A stretch of 11,171 nt of DNA from Pseudomonadota bacterium (GTDB taxonomy: Bacteria; Myxococcota; Polyangia; Polyangiales; Polyangiaceae). The position numbers and the translations under genes were made by a program. The notes beneath the pieces are model-generated. The model saw only the letters and a program-made list of their open reading frames with translations, did no database searches and was not told the origin of the DNA. Of this stretch, positions 1-4,989 are shown piece after piece. How positions within the stretch are numbered: position 1 is the stretch's first letter; each line of letters begins with the position of its first letter. The stretch covers positions 1 through 11,171 of the forward strand of contig JAEZYO010000764.1 in NCBI GenBank assembly GCA_023419055.1, written 5' to 3'.

Positions 1-38
1 CCGTGAACGAGGTCCCGATCCGAAAGATCAACGAGTAG
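1..38 (+). CDS. C-terminal end of an unidentified protein (partial)
   Basis: From base 3 one frame reads VNEVPIRKINE and ends at TAG (36-38). Ten of its eleven sense codons end in G or C, matching the coding style of the window, which suggests the true 3' end of a gene entering from the left edge. It would be convergent with the monooxygenase-like gene and overlap its last bases by 11 bp. Eleven residues are too few to identify a family, and an open frame this short can occur by chance, so this is tentative. Confidence 0.35.
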   Translation, partial: VNEVPIRKINE

Positions 39-333
39 GGGCGCCGAGTCCGACGCCGCCGACGGGTTCGGTCGCGAAGTGAGCGGCGAAGTCCTTGATC
101 AGCGGCTTGCCGCGCGCGATGGCGGCCTGCACGGACGGAAGTGACAACGCAGCCTTGTGGCTCTCTCGGTCGTCCCAGACCTCGGTGACCCATACGGCGT
201 CGGCGTCACTCGGGTCACGCGCGACCACGTACGAAAGGCAGCCCGGCATCTCGCCCGAACCTTCGAGCAAGATCGAGATCAGGGCGTCGCGTTGACCCGG
301 CGTGGCGATAATCTTTCCGATGAGTCCGAACAC
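28..333 (-). CDS. Antibiotic biosynthesis monooxygenase (ABM) fold protein, YgiN-like
   Basis: The 101-residue product is the usual length for a single dimeric alpha/beta-barrel ABM domain. It starts FGLIGKIIATPGQRDAL, has the central strand VWVTEVWDDRESHK (about residues 47-60), and ends with the helix LSLPSVQAAI. The W/E/S/H pattern around residue 53-60 is characteristic of the family. Members include quinol monooxygenases such as YgiN and haem-degrading enzymes, but many have no known substrate, so only the fold is assigned. I chose the GTG at 331-333 because a GGAGGA ribosome site lies just upstream (337-342) and the family alignment begins here. The frame stays open further upstream, but that part is Arg-rich and lacks family character. 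It is divergent from the GNAT gene, with 167 bp between them. The product is probably a cytoplasmic homodimer. Confidence 0.85.
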   Translation of the reverse strand: MFGLIGKIIATPGQRDALISILLEGSGEMPGCLSYVVARDPSDADAVWVTEVWDDRESHKAALSLPSVQAAIARGKPLIKDFAAHFATEPVGGVGLGAPTR

Positions 334-485
334 GTGTCCTCCGGCAGCAATGAGGTGGCGGGCATACGTAGGGCGATCGCGGCGGCCCCGCAAGATGAAG
401 CGTGCAGCCGCTTTTCGACCCAAGAGCTCCGACTTCTGTCCTCGTCGCCCATCCGCTCCTGGCCCGTGTCGGGCGCAGCGGCGCA

Positions 486-494
486 TGCCAGCGT
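486..494 (+). promoter_or_regulatory. Extended -10-like element, possibly for leaderless transcription of the GNAT gene
   Basis: TGC-CAGCGT lies exactly six bases before the ATG at 501. The same layout, TGC-TAGCGT-N6-ATG, occurs before the SnoaL-like gene at 6660. With this spacing, transcription would begin at or next to the start codon. The GNAT gene has no convincing Shine-Dalgarno sequence. Assignment is by resemblance to TGnTAnnnT, and the first hexamer base is C here rather than T. Confidence 0.4.
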
Positions 495-500
495 GGGACC

Positions 501-989
501 ATGATCTTCGATATCGTTCTCGGCGACCCCGCTCGCGATTCACTCGAGATCGAGGCGCTGCTCCGAGAGGTCTACGTCGCGGGTGGCTTCACCGATCCCG
601 ACCGTGCCGAATCTCTCTTCCTGGCCCCGGCGATCTTCGCGCGCGGCCGGGTGCTCGTCTCTCGAGATCGAGCAACGCAGCGCCTCATGGGGATGGTGAT
701 CGTGGCTTCCGCGAGCTCCCCGGCTCGGCGCCTCGCCGAGAGCGGAGAGTCGGAGATGCACTTGCTCGCGGTCGGAGCCCCGTTTCGGCAGCGCGGTCTC
801 GGCGATTCGCTCGTGGGCGCCGCTCTCGACCTTTCGCGTCGTGAGGGCGATCGCAAGATGGTCCTCTGGACGCAGCCGTCGATGACGAGCGCGCACCGCC
901 TGTATCTGCGCCACGGCTTCGTGCGGGTGGAGGCTCGCGATTTCGAGCAAGCGGGGCGAAAGTTCCTCGTCTTCGAGCGCGAGCTCTGA
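501..989 (+). CDS. GNAT family N-acetyltransferase
   Basis: This 162-residue protein carries a single GNAT domain, expected to transfer an acetyl group from acetyl-CoA to an amine. The acetyl-CoA binding motif A is clear: strand EMHLLAV (about 85-91), then RQRGLG (96-101), matching R/Q-x-x-G-x-G/A, and the helix DSLVGAALDLSRR. Motif B is seen as AHRLYLRHGF (131-140), the usual 'YxxxGF' that closes the fold. The N-terminal part (20-45) would form the substrate-facing helices and gives no clue to substrate. I chose ATG 501 over in-frame starts further upstream because the upstream extension is not GNAT-like and would intrude on the divergent promoter region. The gene ends 9 bp before a symmetric hairpin shared with the convergent EF-Tu gene. 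Substrate unknown. Confidence 0.9.
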   Translation: MIFDIVLGDPARDSLEIEALLREVYVAGGFTDPDRAESLFLAPAIFARGRVLVSRDRATQRLMGMVIVASASSPARRLAESGESEMHLLAVGAPFRQRGLGDSLVGAALDLSRREGDRKMVLWTQPSMTSAHRLYLRHGFVRVEARDFEQAGRKFLVFEREL

Positions 990-997
990 GGGCGCGC

Positions 998-1021
998 GGG
1001 GCGCCTCTTTCGAGGCGCCCC
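998..1021. terminator. Symmetric hairpin between convergent genes
   Basis: GGGGCGCCTC (998-1007) and GAGGCGCCCC (1012-1021) form a perfect 10-bp stem around the loop TTTC. It lies between the GNAT stop (989) and the EF-Tu stop (1031), so it could serve both strands. No T-run follows on either strand, so it may act as a weak or Rho-assisted terminator, or mainly protect 3' ends. Confidence 0.6.
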
Positions 1022-1030
1022 GTGTAGACG

Positions 1031-2212
1031 CTACTCTTGGGCGGTGAGGATCCGGCTCACGACGCCCGCGCCGACGGTGTGACCGCCCTCGCGCATGGCA
1101 AATCGCATTCCGGGTTCGAGCGCCACCGCGCGAGCGAGCTCGAACTCGATCTCACCGCGCGCACCGGGGTCGAGCGCACCGGTCGGGATGCGCAGGGTGC
1201 CCGGCACGTCGGTCGCCCCGAAGTAGAACTGCGGGGTGTAACCGGAGGCGCAAGGGGTCTTTCGACCCCCTTCCTTCGTGGTGAGCATGAACACTTCCGC
1301 TCGCCCGAGCCGGTGAGCGCCGACGGAGCCGGGCGCAATCAAGGTTTGCCCGCGCACCACGGCGTCCCGGCTCAAGCCACGAAGCAGGAGCCCGACGTTG
1401 TGACCCGCGAGAGCGCGAGGCACGTCGTGATGGAACTCCTGGATACCGGTCACCACCACGCGGCGCCTTTCTTCGCCGCGACCGATGATCTCCACTTCGT
1501 CTTGGACGGCGAGCACGCCGCGCTCCACCCGGCCGGTCACGACCGTGCCGCGGCCAGCGATGGTGCAGACGCCTTCGACGGGCATCAAGAACGGGGAGAG
1601 GAGATCACGCTCCGGCGCCGGGACGTGACTGTCGAGCGCCTCGAGCAAGCGGACGATGCCCTGCACGTGCTCGTGCTGGAGCTCGCCTCGCTCGAGCGCC
1701 CGGAGCGCACCGAGCGCGGAGCCGCGCACGAACGGTACTCGCACGAAGCCCTGATTCTCGAGCAGCTCCGCGACCTCCATCTCGACGAGATCGAGGAGCT
1801 CCGCGTCGGCGATGTCGACCTTGTTCACGAACACCACCAGATGCTCGACCCCGACTTGGCGCGCGAGCAACGCGTGCTCCCGCGTTTGCGGAGCGAGCCC
1901 CTGAGAGCCGTCCACCAGCAAGATGGCGCCGTCCATTTGCGACGCCCCGGTGATCATGTTCTTCACGTAGTCGGCGTGACCCGGGCAGTCGATGTGAGCG
2001 TAGTGGCGCGAAGGCGACTCGTACTCGACGTGGGAGGTGTTGATCGTGATGCCGCGGGCGCGCTCTTCGGGCGCGCTGTCGATCTCGTCGAACTGGCGCG
2101 CACGACCCCCGTACAGCCTGGCGGCCACCTGCGTGAGCGCTGCCGTGAGGGTGGTCTTGCCGTGATCGACGTGACCGATGGTGCCGACGTTGACGTGTTG
2201 TTTCTCGAACAT
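1031..2212 (-). CDS. tuf: Divergent EF-Tu (translation elongation factor Tu paralog)
   Basis: The 393-residue product spans all three EF-Tu domains. The GTPase motifs are intact: P-loop GHVDHGKT (13-20), switch [13 protein letters not shown] (53-64), DCPGH (75-79), NKVD (130-133) and SAL (165-167). Domain 2 keeps TGRVERG (226-232). Domain 3 keeps the PQFYF core and REGG (374-377). EF-Tu-GTP delivers aminoacyl-tRNA to the ribosome. This copy is unusual: its N-terminus is short ([10 protein letters not shown]), and by hand alignment the E. coli positions E259, R262, R327, R333 and T334 are Q258, H261, T326, G332 and A333. It also differs in '[10 protein letters not shown]' after switch II. It stands alone, not with fusA, rpsJ, tRNAs or secE, so it is probably a second, specialised copy. 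ATG 2212 has AGGAGG about 18 bases upstream, an unusually long gap, but no other start codon fits the frame. Family assignment is very secure; its role in bulk translation is not. Confidence 0.95.
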   Translation of the reverse strand: MFEKQHVNVGTIGHVDHGKTTLTAALTQVAARLYGGRARQFDEIDSAPEERARGITINTSHVEYESPSRHYAHIDCPGHADYVKNMITGASQMDGAILLVDGSQGLAPQTREHALLARQVGVEHLVVFVNKVDIADAELLDLVEMEVAELLENQGFVRVPFVRGSALGALRALERGELQHEHVQGIVRLLEALDSHVPAPERDLLSPFLMPVEGVCTIAGRGTVVTGRVERGVLAVQDEVEIIGRGEERRRVVVTGIQEFHHDVPRALAGHNVGLLLRGLSRDAVVRGQTLIAPGSVGAHRLGRAEVFMLTTKEGGRKTPCASGYTPQFYFGATDVPGTLRIPTGALDPGARGEIEFELARAVALEPGMRFAMREGGHTVGAGVVSRILTAQE

Positions 2213-2312
2213 GACTGCTTTCTCTTCTTTCCTCCTCGGTCTTCGAAGACGAGCTTCGGACCGCTGGAATCCTTGGAAATTTCTGGCCCTTTCGTGATCG
2301 GAGCCCGAGGGA
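2213..2312 (-). promoter_or_regulatory. Leader and promoter interval of the EF-Tu paralog
   Basis: These 100 bp separate the upstream terminator (2313-2352) from the EF-Tu start, so the gene must have its own promoter here or depend on read-through. On the minus strand the last 26 bases are purine-rich, with AGGAGG about 18 bases from ATG rather than the usual 5-9. I do not see a convincing -35/-10 pair. With 2313-2535 this makes a 323-bp stretch without an assigned gene. Confidence 0.35.
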
Positions 2313-2352
2313 CAAAACGCGAAAACCCCCTCGGGCTCGAAGCCGGAGGGGG
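2313..2352 (-). terminator. Rho-independent terminator upstream of the EF-Tu paralog
   Basis: On the minus strand CCCCCTC-C-GGCT pairs with AGCC-C-GAGGGGG around the loop TCG (2326-2352), giving 11 base pairs with one C/C mismatch. It is followed by TTTTCGCGTTTT (downstream side 2314-2325). This is a good intrinsic terminator for transcription coming from the polymerase gene or from the interval 2353-2535, and it insulates the EF-Tu gene. Confidence 0.8.
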
Positions 2353-2535
2353 CGCTGGGACGACTTATTTGGAGTCTTTAGCCGCGCGATTCCTCCGACC
2401 TCGAGCTACACGAGTCCGACGACGCTGCCGAGGGCAGCGACGCGGCCGAGTAAGACGAGGCGGAGCTCAGGAAACGCACGGTCGAGAGACAATAAGGCTT
2501 CGCTTTCGATCTTTCAAGGCCTCGTCTCATCCTCG
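2353..2535 (-). other. Non-coding, foldable interval ending in a terminator (3' UTR or small RNA candidate)
   Basis: There is no supportable gene between the polymerase stop and the terminator. On the minus strand two 9-bp arms, AGACGAGGC and GCCTCGTCT (plus-strand positions 2519-2527 and 2453-2461), can close a loop of 57 nt. A second hairpin CGCTGCC-CTC-GGCAGCG follows at 2423-2439, and the intrinsic terminator comes after that. I do not recognise tmRNA, 6S, SRP RNA, RNase P or tRNA features. It could be the 3' UTR of the polymerase mRNA or a separate small RNA; no clear promoter was seen. Confidence 0.35.
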
Positions 2536-3489
2536 TCACTTCGCGGGCTTGTCTTTGGGCTTCTTTCGCGACGTTGGCCGGCGCGTGGCGGCGGCGAAGG
2601 AGTCCTGCCACTCGCTTTCGGTGAGCAATGACTCGAGCCTGCGTGACGCCTCGTCGAGCGCCTGAGGTCTCTTCATCAAGTCGAGCCACAGGTCGCCTCG
2701 TTCTTCGAGACGAGCCGGAAGGTTCCGCAGCGTGTAGCTCGTCGGCGTAGCGGAGCCCGCTTCGAGCTCTGCCCAGGTGCACGGAGCAGAAACGGGTGCA
2801 CTCGGACGCGGCCGGACTGCGTACGGCGCTGCGAACGTCGCGCCGAAGCCGTTACGCCCCGTATCGACGAGGATGCGCCCGCCGCGGTCGGCCTTGATGA
2901 ACTCTTGAGTCAGGTGCGCGGGATCGCGTTTCACGAGCACCGCGCCGAGCCCGTGGGAAAAGCGCCAGACCGCCTCGAAGCTCGCCGTCCGTTCGAGGGG
3001 GACGGCGATGTGGAAGCCTTTCGAGCCCGAGGTTTTCACCCAGCTTTCCAGCCCGAGCTCCGCGAGGAGGTCGCGCACTCCCAAGGCGGCTCGCCGCAGC
3101 GCCGAAAGGTCGTCCGCGGCGGGGTCGAGGTCGACGATGCAGAGGTCGGGCTTCTCGAGCTCCGGGAGGCGCGAAGGCCAGACGTGAGGCGTGACGCAGT
3201 TCTGATTCGTGATCCAGAGCAGCGAACGCCGATCGCCGACGAGCGCGTAGTGCGAGGTCCCGCCCTTCTTCGGCACCTCGACGCGCTCGAGCCACTCGGG
3301 GAAGCCTTTCACTACATCCTTTTGGATGAAGCCCTTCTGGTGGATGCCGGCGGGGTAACGCTCCATCGTCACCGGGCGTCCGCGAAGGTGTGGCACCATC
3401 ACGTCGGCGACCCGCTCGTAATAAGCGGCGAGCTCGCCTTTGGTGATGCCGTCGTCCGGGAAGAGCACCTTTTCGGGGTGGGTGATCAA
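2536..3489 (-). CDS. ligD: LigD-type polymerase domain protein (stand-alone NHEJ polymerase/primase)
   Basis: The 317-residue product matches the polymerase module of bacterial DNA ligase D, an archaeo-eukaryotic-primase-fold enzyme that adds nucleotides at broken DNA ends during non-homologous end joining. Visible signatures: THPEKVLFPDDGITKGEL at the start, the catalytic DLDP (D120, D122), SGSKGFHI (154-161), the third acidic position in ILVDTGRN (D209), and the closing APYAVRPRPSAPVSAP (221-236). The C-terminus is a basic tail (RRPTSRKKPKDK) of unclear use. No ligase or nuclease module is fused and no Ku gene is in the window, so its partners must be elsewhere. The proposed TTG start fits the family boundary and overlaps the preceding frame's TGA as TTGA. 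The longer frame from 3606 adds non-homologous residues and runs through the Cys-rich remnant, so I rejected it. Function is firm; the start is moderate. Confidence 0.88.
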   Translation of the reverse strand: MITHPEKVLFPDDGITKGELAAYYERVADVMVPHLRGRPVTMERYPAGIHQKGFIQKDVVKGFPEWLERVEVPKKGGTSHYALVGDRRSLLWITNQNCVTPHVWPSRLPELEKPDLCIVDLDPAADDLSALRRAALGVRDLLAELGLESWVKTSGSKGFHIAVPLERTASFEAVWRFSHGLGAVLVKRDPAHLTQEFIKADRGGRILVDTGRNGFGATFAAPYAVRPRPSAPVSAPCTWAELEAGSATPTSYTLRNLPARLEERGDLWLDLMKRPQALDEASRRLESLLTESEWQDSFAAATRRPTSRKKPKDKPAK

Positions 3490-3707
3490 GGCGTCAAAGC
3501 CTGAACCAGTCTGCAGTCTGTCGCCAGGGTGAGCTCGTCCGTCGCGACGCACTCCTCGGGTTCGCAGACCGTGCCCTCCGTGCAGCGATCGTTCTCCCCG
3601 CCACACGCTTCGGCTTCTTCACGCTCGTACACGCACGCGCCCGTAGCGCAGCTCGGCGAGTCCGGCGGGCAGCGGCAAACGCTGAGACCTCCGCAGCTCG
3701 ACCCGCG
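3486..3707 (-). pseudogene. Remnant of a cysteine-rich protein
   Basis: One minus-strand frame encodes 73 residues with ten cysteines, in the spaced pattern SCGGLSVCRCPPDSPSC, ATGACVY, ACGGENDRC, GTVCEPEEC and TDC. This resembles Cys-rich exported proteins common in myxobacteria. The frame begins right after an in-frame TGA (3708-3710) and has no ATG. The only plausible internal start is a GTG before YEREE, which would leave 47 residues. There is no signal peptide, although a disulfide-rich protein should be exported. I read it as the 3' part of a gene whose 5' half is lost or frameshifted. Its TGA overlaps the proposed TTG of the polymerase gene. It lies 48 bp after the hydrolase stop, on the same strand. 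The coding pattern is convincing; its present function is doubtful. Confidence 0.5.
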
Positions 3708-3755
3708 TCATTCCCACCCTCGATGGTACGCCGAGTCCTCGGAAATCTCGATCGG

Positions 3756-4310
3756 TCAGGCCGCTCGAATGTCCGCCAGAAGCTCGGGGCAGGGCGCTTC
3801 GAAGAGATGACCGAAGCCATCGAGCGCGCGCACCGTCGCCTGCGGTAGCGCGCGAGCGTATCGTTCGAGGTGAGCGAACGGTACGCTATCGTCGTCTCGG
3901 CTGTGATAGAGGACGACGCGTGAAATGGGCGGGAGCCGTTCGGCAAAGTGCTCGCCCAGCACGAACTCGTCGACGTCCCAACCTCCCGATCCCCAGAACG
4001 GAACGGCCACGAGAAAGAGCCCGCCGATGCGGGGAAACTCACGGCCTTCGGAGAGCACCTTCAGCAACACCGAGCCCCCGAGCGAGTGTCCGATCAAGAG
4101 CGCGTCGTCTTCGAGCGCGCGGAGCCCAGCGTCGACCGGACCGCGCCAGCGACTGAAGGCAGGGTTGTCCGGGTCGGGCATGATCGGATGCCTCACGTCG
4201 TAGCCTCGACCGAGCCCCCGCTGGAGCGTGTGGAGGAATGGCTCGCTGCCTTCACCCTCGCCCTGGCTGCCGGCGCTGTGAAGGAAGAAGACCTCCCGTT
4301 TCCCGCTCAT
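3756..4310 (-). CDS. RBBP9/YdeN-like alpha/beta serine hydrolase
   Basis: This 184-residue single-domain alpha/beta hydrolase has the size of the RBBP9/YdeN family (Ser_hydrolase). The nucleophile elbow is GHSLGG (S76 in 74-79), the acid is in HSRDDDSVPF (D140 or D141), and the histidine is in DGFGHLF (H168). The first strand with the oxyanion region is VFFLHSAGSQ (7-16). Family members hydrolyse small esters or amides, but natural substrates are mostly unknown. There is no signal peptide, so it should be cytoplasmic. Its ATG overlaps the stop of the preceding coiled-coil gene (ATGA at 4307-4310), indicating translational coupling and a shared transcript. It precedes the Cys-rich remnant and the polymerase gene on the same strand. 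Confidence 0.88.
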   Translation of the reverse strand: MSGKREVFFLHSAGSQGEGEGSEPFLHTLQRGLGRGYDVRHPIMPDPDNPAFSRWRGPVDAGLRALEDDALLIGHSLGGSVLLKVLSEGREFPRIGGLFLVAVPFWGSGGWDVDEFVLGEHFAERLPPISRVVLYHSRDDDSVPFAHLERYARALPQATVRALDGFGHLFEAPCPELLADIRAA

Positions 4311-4711
4311 CGCTCGCTCGGTTCGCGCTTCTTGGGCGGGACTGGATAGTGCCTCTCGAGCTCGTCGTGACGGGTGAACCCGAGGGCTTCGCGTTGAATC
4401 TGCACGTAGTGGAGGCGCAGGAGCACCTCGTCGCGCTGCGCATTGAAGCGCTGCACGAGCTCGCGCTTCCGGACGACATCGCGAGCGTCGACGGTCTCGA
4501 GCTCTTCGTCCAGACGCTCGAGGGCTGCGAGGCTCGCCTCGAGGCGACGCGCCGAGCTCCCCATCGAGTGCGCGGCTTCCTCGACGAGCTCGCGCTGAAG
4601 CGCCGAGAAGTCTCCGCGCAGCGCGGCGAGTCCGGAGAGCTCTGGATACGCGGCCGTGTCCGGCGCATCTCGCGCCACCTTCCGGGCTATTTCGCGGAAC
4701 CGGGCTGACAT
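4307..4711 (-). CDS. Hypothetical coiled-coil protein, coupled to the hydrolase
   Basis: This 134-residue protein has no motif I recognise. It is strongly helical and charged: residues 36-115 read as heptad-like stretches (LEASLAALERLDEELETVD, RDEVLLRLHYVQIQREAL), suggesting a coiled coil. The tail YPVPPKKREPSER is Pro/Lys-rich. No signal peptide or membrane segment is visible, so it is probably cytoplasmic. I prefer ATG 4711 because the upstream in-frame extension to ATG 4789 is Arg-rich and runs through hairpins, and a TAGCTT -10-like element lies 10 bases before 4711. There is no good Shine-Dalgarno for either start. Its stop overlaps the hydrolase start (ATGA), so the two products are made together and might interact. 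Confidence 0.7.
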   Translation of the reverse strand: MSARFREIARKVARDAPDTAAYPELSGLAALRGDFSALQRELVEEAAHSMGSSARRLEASLAALERLDEELETVDARDVVRKRELVQRFNAQRDEVLLRLHYVQIQREALGFTRHDELERHYPVPPKKREPSER

Positions 4712-4741
4712 CGTGCCGGGGAAGCTACTAGCACGTCCTCG

Positions 4742-4803
4742 GGGGCGTTCCCGCCCCGGAAACTGGCCGCGCCAGTTTCTCCCCTTCATCCGCTTCGCGG
4801 ATG
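4742..4803. repeat. Three consecutive hairpins upstream of the coiled-coil/hydrolase operon
   Basis: Within 62 bp there are three perfect inverted repeats. The first is GGGGCG-TTCC-CGCCCC (4742-4757), the second AAACTGGC-CGC-GCCAGTTT (4760-4778), the third CATCCGC-TTC-GCGGATG (4787-4803). Outside them AGCAC (4731-4735) and GTGCT (4808-4812) could close the cluster as a multi-branched structure. If transcription of the downstream minus-strand operon begins further upstream (for example near the A/T-rich TAACAAT at about 4853-4859) the hairpins would be a structured 5' leader. Otherwise they are upstream DNA sites. Confidence 0.6.
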
Positions 4804-4931
4804 GCTAGTGCTCCTTTCTTTCCTTCTGCGCCGACTGCTCTTTCTCGCAAAGCGATTGTTACTTCCGAGACACCGCACTACCACGCGCCCCCCGGTGCGG
4901 CCCGCTCGAGCCGTATCCTCTTCTTCGACAC

Positions 4932-4966
4932 AAAAAGAAGAAGCCCAACGCCACCGGGCGCTGGGC
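4932..4966 (-). terminator. Rho-independent terminator of the glucuronoyl esterase gene
   Basis: On the minus strand GCCCAGCGCC-CGGT-GGCGTTGGGC forms a 10-bp stem with one G-T pair (4943-4966), followed directly by TTCTTCTTTTTG. It lies 23 bp after the esterase stop codon. It is the strongest intrinsic terminator in the window. Confidence 0.9.
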
Positions 4967-4989
4967 CTCTCCCGTGCTTCTACTGGTGC

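Noticed and set aside
374..381. GCGATCGC octamers at 374, 847 and 7163
   Set aside because: Three copies in 11 kb of high-GC DNA with no fixed position relative to genes is not enough to call a site family.
2326..2352. tRNA T-arm-like GGCTTCGAGCC beside the EF-Tu gene
   Set aside because: tuf genes often lie near tRNAs, so I checked. There is no acceptor, D or anticodon arm around it, and the hairpin is followed by T-runs, so it is a terminator.
2378..2530. Ser-rich minus-strand frame of about 50 codons starting a few bases after the polymerase stop
   Set aside because: No spaced ribosome site, no recognisable sequence, and the stretch forms inverted repeats and leads into a terminator, which fits non-coding RNA or 3' UTR better.
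1037..2665. Long open plus-strand frame of 542 codons
   Set aside because: It is antisense to the EF-Tu paralog and continues into the polymerase gene. The composition is rich in Arg, His, Asp and Val with no recognisable domain, as expected of a mirror frame in high-GC DNA.
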